A stretch of DNA of 64,000 nucleotides from Rhodothermaceae bacterium. Lineage in GTDB: Bacteria; Bacteroidota; Rhodothermia; Rhodothermales; Bin80. Location of the stretch: assembly GCA_009838195.1 (NCBI GenBank), contig VXSC01000044.1, positions 95,761-159,760 on the forward strand, written 5' to 3'. Both the position numbers and the translations under genes were made by a program. This document shows, piece after piece, positions 56,262 through 64,000 of the stretch. Positions within the stretch are counted from its first letter, which is position 1. Every line of letters starts with the position of its first letter. The notes below the pieces were generated by a model. That model was not told where the DNA came from and did not search any database. It saw nothing but the letters and a program-made list of their open reading frames with translations.

Positions 56262-58709
56262 CTACAGATTCGGTGTTGGAGGCGCAGTCACGTTCTCAGA
56301 ACCCCCCGCATTCTTTACGTAAGCGTCTAACCAGCGCGTCGTTTCCCAAAGCACATGCCCAACAGATTCCCGCGCACGATATCCGTGGCTTTCATGGGGA
56401 AGCATGACTAGGCGTGCAGTCTTACCAAGTCCCTTTAATGCTCCATAAAAGCGGTGGCTCTGAAGTGGAAACGTTCCTGAATTATTATCTGCTTCACCAT
56501 GAATGAGCAAAATTGGCTCATTCACCTTATCCGCATGCATGAACGGTGACATCGTATAGTACGTCTCTGGTGACTCCCAGAACAGACGCTCTTCCCGCTG
56601 AAATCCAAAGGGGGTCAGTGTACGGTTATAAGCGCCGCTTCTCGCAATTCCAGCCCGGAAGAGATCGGAATGGGCCAAGAGGTTTGCGGTCATAAATGCA
56701 CCGTAGGAGTGTCCCGCAATTGCCACACGATTGGGATCTACAACTCCCCGTGTTACGCCAGCATCAATCGCCGCCTGTGCATTGGCTACCAGCTGTTCCC
56801 TAAATGTGTCGTTAGGCTCCTCTTCCCCCTCCCCAATCACGGGCATAGAGGTGCCATCAAGTACAGCATATCCTTGAGTTACGTAGGGGATCGCCCCTGA
56901 ATAGCTCATGTACTTGAATCGAAATGGACTGCCGCTTCGCTGACCAGCGAAGGCAGCATTTTTGAATTCACGCGGATAAGCCCAGATAAGTGTTGGAAGC
57001 GGACCATCCTGCTCACTATCATAACCCGGTGGGAGATACAGTGTTGCCTTCAAGGGGACTCCATCTGCACGCGTATAATTGAGTTCCTCTTTTGTCATAG
57101 CAGCCAGCTCTGGATAAGGATGTTCAAAGTTTGTCACGGCCGCCAGAGAACCCTCTTCCAGATCACGTACAAAGTAATTCGGCGGATCGTCAACCGACTC
57201 CCGAACAGTCAGAATGCGGGAGTCATCAATAATTGAAACAGGACGTTCATAGTATGGCGCCTCGCTTCGGAAGAGCGTAACGGTTTCGCCCGTGCCCAAA
57301 TTCAGCTTTCGCAAAAACGGGTGGTCCCCATCCTCCGATGCTCCGGTACCGATAAGCAGGAGTTGATTCCCATCCATCCGAAGCACGGACGTCCCCTGTG
57401 CTGTGCGTATCCTCTGAAAGGTCCCCGGGTTACTATAACGATCTTCCGTGGAGCGATCAAACACCACCTTGGTGATCTCCCCAGGATTTGAAGGATTCAA
57501 CAGAGATGTCTTTTGTTGCCGGGTAGACCACCATGTTTCCATAACCAGAGCCAGTGATTCATTGCCCCACAGGATTCCACCGTACCGGAGTTGCAACTTT
57601 ACCAGGGACACGGGATCGGATTCAAAGGGTGCATCCAGTAAAAAAACTTCGTCTCTTAGCATTGCATCTACTCCTGCATCGCCCCCATCTAATGCTTCAA
57701 CCCAAACAAGCGTAGCGGGCACATCTGCTCTCCAAGCCATACTGCGGGGCCCTTTGGTGGTGGACCCAAATGCAACCGGTACATTATCTGCCAGAGGCAA
57801 CCGTGCTACTTCTTTGACAGGCTGTCCCTGTGTGTCATAGATCGTATAACTGTGCGGAAAACGACTTGCCGGGACCAGATAGGAAAATGGGCGATGCATT
57901 TCGCGAATCAGAATATATTGCCCATCTGGAGACGGTTCCGGGGTCAGGGCTAATCCCACTGGCCCTAGCGGAGTAACCGTGCCCTCAAGTGTGATATGCA
58001 AGATCTGAGATGTCATGAACCATGCAAAAAGATCTTCGTCATGCGGATTCGAGAGTAAATCCTGGTACGTCCGTGCTGGTGCCTCTTCTCCCAGGTTCTC
58101 CTGCACCACCGGACCTTCTGGAGCTAGCGGCTGGGTCGGCATGTCTGCCTGATCCTCTGGAATAGCACGGACCAGCAGGGACTGTGAGTCCGGATGCCAG
58201 TTCAGGCTGCCATAGGTCACATCGTTAACCGCAACGTCTGCTAATTTATGAGCGATCCCAGTGGATACTTCAGCGACATACAAATCTATCCGGTCAACCA
58301 TGTCCACGGTAAATGCTAAATGTGTCCCATCCGGTGCCCATGATACATTTCGAACTCCACCAGATTCCGGAATCCCCGTTACGGGACGTGCCGGACTTGC
58401 GTCAAATGACTTGAAGCTGATTCCTGAATAAGCGGTGCTCCGGCTTGGACCATGAATCCTCGGATTGATCCGCATCCCGGCAAGGCGCATCTCTGGCGCA
58501 GCAACGTCTGCAATCGAGGGAAGCCCCGGCCTGTGTAGCAAGGCTATGAGCATACCATCGGGGCTCAACCGGACCGATGGGGTGACGGGGGCATCAAGTA
58601 ACCGATCTAGCGGTGCGGGCGGGGCTTGATAGTCCAGTTGTGCCTCCGCGGAGCGCACACTAAGAGTAACCATAAACAGTATACATAGGAGGATAGGTGG
58701 ATATTTCAT
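56262..58709 (-). CDS. S9-family prolyl-oligopeptidase-like serine peptidase, glutamyl endopeptidase-like
   Basis: 815 residues: signal peptide (ILFMVTLSVRSAEA), a beta-propeller N-terminal part (about 40-530) and an alpha/beta-hydrolase C-terminal domain. The catalytic Ser is in AGHSYGAFM (about residue 667), the Asp in HGEADNNSG and the His in LPHESHGYRARES. The PGYD, DNN and SHGY layout matches the glutamyl endopeptidase-like branch known from plant plastids and Bacteroidota, rather than dipeptidyl peptidase IV. Probably periplasmic. It faces the lipoprotein run tail to tail, and its promoter lies in the 500-base region upstream of susC. Confidence 0.85.
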   Translation of the reverse strand: MKYPPILLCILFMVTLSVRSAEAQLDYQAPPAPLDRLLDAPVTPSVRLSPDGMLIALLHRPGLPSIADVAAPEMRLAGMRINPRIHGPSRSTAYSGISFKSFDASPARPVTGIPESGGVRNVSWAPDGTHLAFTVDMVDRIDLYVAEVSTGIAHKLADVAVNDVTYGSLNWHPDSQSLLVRAIPEDQADMPTQPLAPEGPVVQENLGEEAPARTYQDLLSNPHDEDLFAWFMTSQILHITLEGTVTPLGPVGLALTPEPSPDGQYILIREMHRPFSYLVPASRFPHSYTIYDTQGQPVKEVARLPLADNVPVAFGSTTKGPRSMAWRADVPATLVWVEALDGGDAGVDAMLRDEVFLLDAPFESDPVSLVKLQLRYGGILWGNESLALVMETWWSTRQQKTSLLNPSNPGEITKVVFDRSTEDRYSNPGTFQRIRTAQGTSVLRMDGNQLLLIGTGASEDGDHPFLRKLNLGTGETVTLFRSEAPYYERPVSIIDDSRILTVRESVDDPPNYFVRDLEEGSLAAVTNFEHPYPELAAMTKEELNYTRADGVPLKATLYLPPGYDSEQDGPLPTLIWAYPREFKNAAFAGQRSGSPFRFKYMSYSGAIPYVTQGYAVLDGTSMPVIGEGEEEPNDTFREQLVANAQAAIDAGVTRGVVDPNRVAIAGHSYGAFMTANLLAHSDLFRAGIARSGAYNRTLTPFGFQREERLFWESPETYYTMSPFMHADKVNEPILLIHGEADNNSGTFPLQSHRFYGALKGLGKTARLVMLPHESHGYRARESVGHVLWETTRWLDAYVKNAGGSENVTAPPTPNL

Positions 58710-59209
58710 GATCTGGCCTGAACTTGATTTTACCGAAAATACGACCGAACCAACAACCTATCCGAATCCTTTATTGTTCCGAAACCTGAAAGAATATTCT
58801 CCACAACCTTTTATGGCTTACGGCACAGATTTCAGATGACGCTTTGAGTCAGGCGTATATCCTGCCGCCCCTTAACAATACAGTTCTTTCGACTCTGGAA
58901 GATTCCCTATCTGGCTTCTTGTACTGGCTCACTATCACGGGACTCGGATTGGGCTGCCGAATCGTTTCCGAATCGACGTGAAGGACATACATCCTGTTGT
59001 ACATACATCAATCAGGGCACCATCAAATCACCTATTCAGTCCCTCCAAAACAAAATATTTTCCTGAAAAATCATTCAATCTTAACAAATAATTCACATTC
59101 ATGACCGATGCATTTCAACCGAAATATCAAAAAAATATCGTATCTTACCTTGCACGTGAGGCTGCACTTGCCTATTCGGCCTTTTTTCAATCATATTTCA
59201 TCTTACAAC
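58710..59209. promoter_or_regulatory. Divergent regulatory region between the S9 peptidase and susC
   Basis: 500 bases without a supported gene. Two direct repeats stand out: CCGAATCG at 58957-58964 and 58968-58975 (11-base spacing, one helical turn), and ACATACATC at 58985-58993 and 59001-59009. Both pairs lie 200-250 bases upstream of the susC start and could be regulator sites. The AT-rich part from 59040 to 59110 may hold the susC promoter; a TACCTTG at about 59145-59155 partly fits the Bacteroidota -7 element, but no clear -33 element accompanies it. Confidence 0.4.
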
Positions 59210-62200
59210 ATGAAGATAAAATTACTTCTATACGCGCTGATCCCGCTCGTAGCTTTTTCGGCGGGAAGCGCTTTCGCCCAAAGCCAGGTTCAAGGTACGG
59301 TGCGTGACGCCTCGTCAGCTGAACCTCTGCCTGGTGTAAACATCATTATTAAGGGGACCTTTGAGGGGACCACTTCCGACATCAATGGAGCTTACAGTCT
59401 CACTGTGGCTTCGCTTCAGGACACCTTGGTCTTTTCCTTTATCGGATTTGACACGCAGGAAGTCGGAATTGATGGCCGGTCAACTATTGACGTAGACTTG
59501 GTCGAGACGGTATTCGAAATCGGCGAAGAACTTGTCGTAACAGGTTATGGATCCCAGGAACGTCGAACCATTACAGGTTCCGTTTCTAACCTTGGAGAAG
59601 ATGATTTTTTAACTGGCAACGTGAATTCTGTCGAGGAAATGATCCAAGGCAAGGTTGCCGGGCTTCAGATCACCACCCGCAATGGGAACCCGAATGACCT
59701 CCCAGATGTCCGGCTCCGAGGAATTTCTTCCTTTGGGGCAAACCAGTCTCCTCTGGTTGTCGTGGACGGTGTTGTTGGTGGTAGCATCGACAGCATTGAC
59801 CCTACAGACATTGAGTCCATCGATGTTCTTAAGGATGCCTCGGCCTCTGCCATTTATGGGACTCGGGGATCCGCTGGTGTGATCCTTATCACTACCAAAA
59901 CTGGTGAGGCCCGCGAGGGGGTATCTGTTGACTACAACGCCTACTACACCTTTGAAGGAATTGAAAATCGCCTGGATGTCCTTTCGGGTGATGATTTCCG
60001 TCGGCTGTCCCAGGAAAGTGGTTTTGCCGCCCCAGATCATGGCCATAATACGGACTGGTTTGAGGAAGTCACCCAGCAAGGCTCAAACATGGTTCACACC
60101 CTTGCGCTCAGTGGTGGAAGTGAAAACTCAATTTACCGGGTTTCCGGGAATTTCCGCGACCGCAATGGAATTCAGCGCTATACCGGCTTCCAGGAAATCG
60201 GTGGACGGCTAAACTTCACGCAGTGGACGCTGAATCGCAAGTTGGAAATTACCATCCAGCTGTCAGCGAATAAGAGGGATCAAAACTTCGGTTTTGCAGA
60301 TGCCTTCAAGTTCTCCGGCGTTATGAACCCGACCGCACCGGTCACAGCAGACGGATTTGAGAATACTGGTGGATTCTTTGAACAGCCACTGTTTAACTAT
60401 TTCAATCCGGTTGCAATCATTGAAGAAGGAAGCCGGACGGGTGAAAACAAGCTTTTCACCAGTGTATTCCGGGGTGAATACGATTTGTCTGTGCTCCTGC
60501 CCGGTCTCTCGGTCGCAGCGCAGTATTCCTATCAGAACAACGATGTGGTCGCGAGAAATTTCTACTCGCGGCGGCATAAAGTTGGTGGTGGTGCCACTGC
60601 TGCTTCGCTTGGACCTGGATTCGCTTCGCAGTCCTATGCAGATTTGGAGAGTGAGCTTTTTGAAACAACTCTTCACTATGCCGGAGATTTGACCAGCGAC
60701 GCTGCACTTGAGCTTATTGCAGGTTACTCTTACAATGACTTCATCAGTGAAGGCTTCGATGCTGGCGGAGGTGACTTTGTTACGGATAACGTTGAAGTGA
60801 ACAACTTCTCTTTCGCACAGGACTTCAACCAGGGAGAAGCCAGTGTTGGTAGCTTCCGGGATACGAATCGTCTGATCGCCTTCTTTGGCCGTGCGAATGT
60901 GAACTACGACGGAACCTTCTTCTTGAATGGCAGCATTCGCCGGGAAGGGTCCTCCCGCTTTGGGGTTGACAACAAATGGGGCCTTTTCTGGTCCGCCGGG
61001 GTTGGGGTTGAGTTGGCCAACCTTGTAGATCTCCCTTACTTCAGCGAATTGCGCCTCCGGGCCAGTATTGGTAAGACCGGTCAGGACGCTCCCACCAGCG
61101 GCCTTTCCCTCTCCAGACTGGGACCTGCAGGGAGTTTCTTTGTGAATGGTCAGTACATTCAAAGCTTCAGTCCGGTCAGTAACCCAAATCCAGATCTGAA
61201 ATGGGAAGAAAAGACCGAAATCAATATTGGGCTTGACTTCGTTGCTCTGGACAATCGTCTGAGTGGTCGTATAGATGCCTACCAGTCGACGACCAGTGAC
61301 TTGCTCTTCCAGATCGCCGTTCCTGTTCCTCCGAACCTGTTTCCAACCACCTGGAGCAATGTTGGAGAATTGTCAACCCAAGGTCTGGAGCTGTCTGTGG
61401 ACTATGATATACTCCAAGCCAGTTCTCCCTCTGGCTTCTCATGGAATTCAGGGATAATTGCTTCCTTCTACTCAGAAACAATGCTGGATGAGTACCTGAC
61501 GGAAGATGTCCAGTTCATCGCTGAGCCTGGTGCTCCGGGACTCAATAATGTCCAGATGATTCGGATTAAGGAGGGTGAGCCCATTGGACAATTGTGGGGC
61601 CCTGTTTTCTCGAGAATTGGTGACAATGGCCGGTGGCTCTTCCATGCCGCAGACGGCTCGGAAAAAGAGTATGAAGACTTGGCTTTTGGAGCTGATGGGG
61701 ACGAACAAATTCTCGGAAATGGCCTTCCTGATTTCCAACTGGGTTGGTCAAACCGGATGTCCTACGGAGATTTTGATGCGAGCTTCTTCTTGGAAGGAGT
61801 ATTTGGCCATCAAATCGCGAATATGTTCAGCACATTCTACTCAGTACCAAAGCAGATTTCATCTTACAACGTCTTGCAGGATGCTTTCGATTTGGCTAAT
61901 CTTAACGATGATCCACGCTGGTCCAGTTACCATGTTGAGAACGGGGACTATATTCGTCTGAGCAACGCCTCGATTGGATATACTCTTCCTGCTTCTGTGC
62001 TTGGTAACTCCCCCATCCGGCGAGTGCGGATCTATCTGTCCGGGAACAACCTGTTTACGATCACCGGCTATTCCGGCCTGAATCCTCAGGTACGGTATGT
62101 GGACAGGAATCAAGGACAGTCAGGTCAGGGTGCCACCGTTGGTCCATTGGGGCCAGGAATTGAACGGCGTCTTGAGTATTTCACTACGCGCTCCGTCAGC

Positions 62201-62224
62201 TTTGGCGTGAACATCAACTTGTAA
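59210..62224 (+). CDS. SusC/RagA-family TonB-linked outer membrane protein
   Basis: 1004 residues from ATG 59210, which starts a clean signal peptide (MKIKLLLYALIPLVAFSAG). Then comes a carboxypeptidase-like domain (VQGTVRDASSAEPLPGVNIII), and the SusC plug with its signature (EEMIQGKVAGLQITTRNG, VRLRGISSFG, SPLVVVDGV, SIDVLKDASASAIYGTRGSAGV). A 22-stranded barrel ends FGVNINL. SusC proteins import oligosaccharides or peptides held by their SusD lid. The frame is open to 59108, but that extension is not a signal peptide. SusD follows after 13 bases. Substrate unknown; an exported peptidase is encoded divergently. Confidence 0.95.
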   Translation: MKIKLLLYALIPLVAFSAGSAFAQSQVQGTVRDASSAEPLPGVNIIIKGTFEGTTSDINGAYSLTVASLQDTLVFSFIGFDTQEVGIDGRSTIDVDLVETVFEIGEELVVTGYGSQERRTITGSVSNLGEDDFLTGNVNSVEEMIQGKVAGLQITTRNGNPNDLPDVRLRGISSFGANQSPLVVVDGVVGGSIDSIDPTDIESIDVLKDASASAIYGTRGSAGVILITTKTGEAREGVSVDYNAYYTFEGIENRLDVLSGDDFRRLSQESGFAAPDHGHNTDWFEEVTQQGSNMVHTLALSGGSENSIYRVSGNFRDRNGIQRYTGFQEIGGRLNFTQWTLNRKLEITIQLSANKRDQNFGFADAFKFSGVMNPTAPVTADGFENTGGFFEQPLFNYFNPVAIIEEGSRTGENKLFTSVFRGEYDLSVLLPGLSVAAQYSYQNNDVVARNFYSRRHKVGGGATAASLGPGFASQSYADLESELFETTLHYAGDLTSDAALELIAGYSYNDFISEGFDAGGGDFVTDNVEVNNFSFAQDFNQGEASVGSFRDTNRLIAFFGRANVNYDGTFFLNGSIRREGSSRFGVDNKWGLFWSAGVGVELANLVDLPYFSELRLRASIGKTGQDAPTSGLSLSRLGPAGSFFVNGQYIQSFSPVSNPNPDLKWEEKTEINIGLDFVALDNRLSGRIDAYQSTTSDLLFQIAVPVPPNLFPTTWSNVGELSTQGLELSVDYDILQASSPSGFSWNSGIIASFYSETMLDEYLTEDVQFIAEPGAPGLNNVQMIRIKEGEPIGQLWGPVFSRIGDNGRWLFHAADGSEKEYEDLAFGADGDEQILGNGLPDFQLGWSNRMSYGDFDASFFLEGVFGHQIANMFSTFYSVPKQISSYNVLQDAFDLANLNDDPRWSSYHVENGDYIRLSNASIGYTLPASVLGNSPIRRVRIYLSGNNLFTITGYSGLNPQVRYVDRNQGQSGQGATVGPLGPGIERRLEYFTTRSVSFGVNINL

Positions 62225-62237
62225 CCAAGACCAACAA

Positions 62238-63929
62238 ATGAACAGAGTTAAAATGAAAAAGACATTTACACGTCACTCGTTGGTCCTTGCATTGGGCATG
62301 TTGCTATTTGCTCCAGCCTGTACGGACCTCGGGGAAACTGTTGACAGTCAAGTTCAGCCCTCCGACTTTTTCCAGAATGACCAGCAGTTCATCTCAGCGA
62401 TGGGCGATGCGTACAGCAACCTGGGATCGGTTGGAGGAAGTGGATCTCCTGGACAGCTCAATGAAGTCACAACCGATGAGTTAATCGTCCCAACTCGAGG
62501 ACAGGACTGGTCCGATGGCGGCTTCTGGGTCCGGCTCCATACCCATGCATGGTTACCCAACGAAGGTACATTTGAGGGATTCTGGAATGGATACTTTGGC
62601 GGTGTTAATAACGCCAACCGTCTCATTTTTCAGTTTGAGAGTGCTTTGGATGAAGGAACCGCGAACGCTGACCTTGTCGTCCCGTTCGTATCTGAGCTAA
62701 AGGCGCTTCGGGCGTTCTACTACTTTTGGCTTCTTGACGCCTTTGGTAATGTACCGATCGTTACCAGCTTCATTGACGCAGAAGAACAGCCGTCTCAACC
62801 ATCTTCGAGTTTTGCAGAAGGCCGGCGTATGGTTTTTGAATTCGTGGAGAGGGAACTCCTGGATAACCTACCCAACCTGAGCTCAGACGCACGGGGCACT
62901 TACGGTCGCATGAATGCATACGTGGCGCAGATGACCTTGGCAAAGTTGTACATGAATGCCGAAGTCTATACGGGAGTACCTAGATGGAATGATGCGCTGA
63001 CCCACCTGAATGGGATCATTAATTCTGGAGTCTATAGTTTGGCAGTAGATTACCATTCCAATTTTGCGGTTCAGAATGATGGATCACCTGAAAATATTTT
63101 CGTTGTTCCCTACGACAAAGTATTCCGGGGCGGGCTCAATATCCATCAAATGACCCTGCATTATGGAAGTCAGAACACCTACAACTTCCAGAATCAGCCA
63201 TGGAATGGTTGGAGTGCGACGCAAAAGATCTATGAATCCGTCATCAATCCCGATCAAAACCCAGGCCCCCAAGGTGAAGTTTGGGGAGTCATGCCTACTA
63301 GTGATGATGCCGGCGTGGAACGCGTTATGGGAACGATGGATGATCGTCTCGGCAATTTCCTGGTTGGCCCCCAGTATACAGCTGGTGGTGATCGCGTGTT
63401 GGATTCTGGTGTGTTCAGTGATTTTGACAAGAATGGGGAACCGCTCTCCTTCGTACCTATGATCACTGAGTTTGATGATGACGAATTTCGGGGGCTTACC
63501 TGTCGCCAGTGCGGTGCCCGGATTGGTAAATACGAGTTCGAGAATGGAATCGGCGCAAGTGGGAGCAATGACTTTGTGATCTTTCGGTACGCTGATGTCC
63601 TGCTTCTCAAAGCCGAAGCTCTATGGAGGCAAAATTCTGCCAGTGCCGAGGCATTAGCTCTGGTCAATCAGGTTCGTATGCGCTCTGGGGTTGATCCATT
63701 TGACAATCTCACTGCTGATCGTCTGTTGGCTGAGCGTGGACGGGAATTGTTCTTTGAACAGACTCGGCGACAGGACCAGATTCGATTCGCTGGGGCAGAA
63801 GGTGGTGAAACGCGTTATAACGATCCTTGGAGATACAAGGGACTCTCCGATGCATTTCGTAACGTGGCACCGATTCCCGAAAACCAATTACAGGCTAATC
63901 CGAATCTAGTCCAGAACCCCGGTTACTAG
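62238..63929 (+). CDS. SusD/RagB-family nutrient-binding lipoprotein
   Basis: 563 residues: lipobox LLFAPAC (Cys 28), then the SusD fold: PSDFFQNDQQFISAMGDAYSNLG, a TPR-like part (LKALRAFYYFWLLDAFGNVPIV, RMNAYVAQMTLAKLYMNAEVY) and the C-terminal region with RYADVLLLKAEALWR, LVNQVRMRSGVDPF and LLAERGRELFFEQTRRQDQIRFAG. SusD binds the ligand and caps SusC. A CxxC pair (RQC region, about residues 422-425) just before the usual KY motif is uncommon. Start may be ATG 62238 or the sixth codon. No further gene of the locus is seen before the window ends at 64000. Confidence 0.95.
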   Translation: MNRVKMKKTFTRHSLVLALGMLLFAPACTDLGETVDSQVQPSDFFQNDQQFISAMGDAYSNLGSVGGSGSPGQLNEVTTDELIVPTRGQDWSDGGFWVRLHTHAWLPNEGTFEGFWNGYFGGVNNANRLIFQFESALDEGTANADLVVPFVSELKALRAFYYFWLLDAFGNVPIVTSFIDAEEQPSQPSSSFAEGRRMVFEFVERELLDNLPNLSSDARGTYGRMNAYVAQMTLAKLYMNAEVYTGVPRWNDALTHLNGIINSGVYSLAVDYHSNFAVQNDGSPENIFVVPYDKVFRGGLNIHQMTLHYGSQNTYNFQNQPWNGWSATQKIYESVINPDQNPGPQGEVWGVMPTSDDAGVERVMGTMDDRLGNFLVGPQYTAGGDRVLDSGVFSDFDKNGEPLSFVPMITEFDDDEFRGLTCRQCGARIGKYEFENGIGASGSNDFVIFRYADVLLLKAEALWRQNSASAEALALVNQVRMRSGVDPFDNLTADRLLAERGRELFFEQTRRQDQIRFAGAEGGETRYNDPWRYKGLSDAFRNVAPIPENQLQANPNLVQNPGY

Positions 63930-64000
63930 ATTTTGCGAATTCCCTTGGTATAGTAGGACGGCCGTCAGATAAGGCTACGGGGCGCTATGTATTTCGTAAA

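Noticed and set aside
1..64000. Insertion sequences, integrases, prophage, CRISPR arrays, attachment sites
   Set aside because: No transposase, integrase or phage-like products and no regular spacer-repeat arrays were found; the only tandem array is the in-gene 60-bp repeat.

Overview
This window is bacterial chromosome at roughly 50% GC. It most resembles the Rhodothermota/Balneolota side of the Bacteroidota-Chlorobiota group. Support comes from a SusC/SusD pair, a type IX secretion C-terminal sorting domain (NYPNPFNP type) on a DUF1501 protein, many Omp85/FadL/TonB-type envelope proteins, CRTAC1-like FG-GAP lipoproteins, homodimeric glycyl-tRNA synthetase, and generally weak Shine-Dalgarno sites. 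I see no transposase, integrase, phage gene or CRISPR array; this looks like resident core and envelope sequence.

Layout. 1-6660: end of a MoxR ATPase, an M23 peptidase, a DUF2795 protein, and a tightly overlapping run of an Omp85-family protein, RlmD and a sugar-epimerase-like SDR. 7057-10701: a very large 2-oxoglutarate dehydrogenase in which an E2 acyltransferase domain precedes the E1 domain, as in the actinobacterial Kgd/OdhA enzymes. 10792-14081 (minus): bS21, an OMPP1/FadL-like protein and a lipoprotein with 60-bp tandem repeats. 14501-18795: an aldo/keto reductase, a TonB-dependent receptor and a small membrane protein. 18882-24494: tRNA-Val(GAC), then infC-rpmI-rplT-pheS-pheT, a coiled-coil protein and zapA. 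24495-24775 is a structured gene-free stretch before rny and an M19 dipeptidase. 27639-31632: glyS, a short rho, rnhB and aroK. 32057-42588: a GT2 fused to a degenerate phosphoglycosyltransferase tail, accA, nadC, an M20-type amidohydrolase, a complete polyprenyl glycosylphosphotransferase, an ABC-F protein, an FG-GAP protein and pnuC. 42552-45810 (minus): DUF1800 and DUF1501. 46012-63929: an aldo/keto reductase, three CRTAC1-like lipoproteins with a small lipoprotein between the first two, an S9 peptidase, and SusC/SusD.

The most striking signal is between rplT and pheS. A 17-codon reading frame starting inside rplT (20154-20207) carries four consecutive Phe codons. It is followed by two mutually exclusive hairpins: an antiterminator (20207-20243) and an intrinsic terminator with nine T residues (20236-20273), ending 8 bases before pheS. 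This is the geometry of ribosome-mediated transcription attenuation, as at E. coli pheM, and would let charged tRNA-Phe levels set synthesis of phenylalanyl-tRNA synthetase. In the same operon, infC appears to start at a non-standard ATC codon, the class of start that lets IF-3 regulate itself. The operon head and its synthetase genes thus seem to have separate feedback controls.

The right-hand third looks devoted to the cell surface: lipid-anchored FG-GAP proteins, a secreted DUF1501/DUF1800 pair, an exported peptidase and a nutrient-uptake SusCD pair. Functions for the FG-GAP and DUF proteins are not known from sequence.
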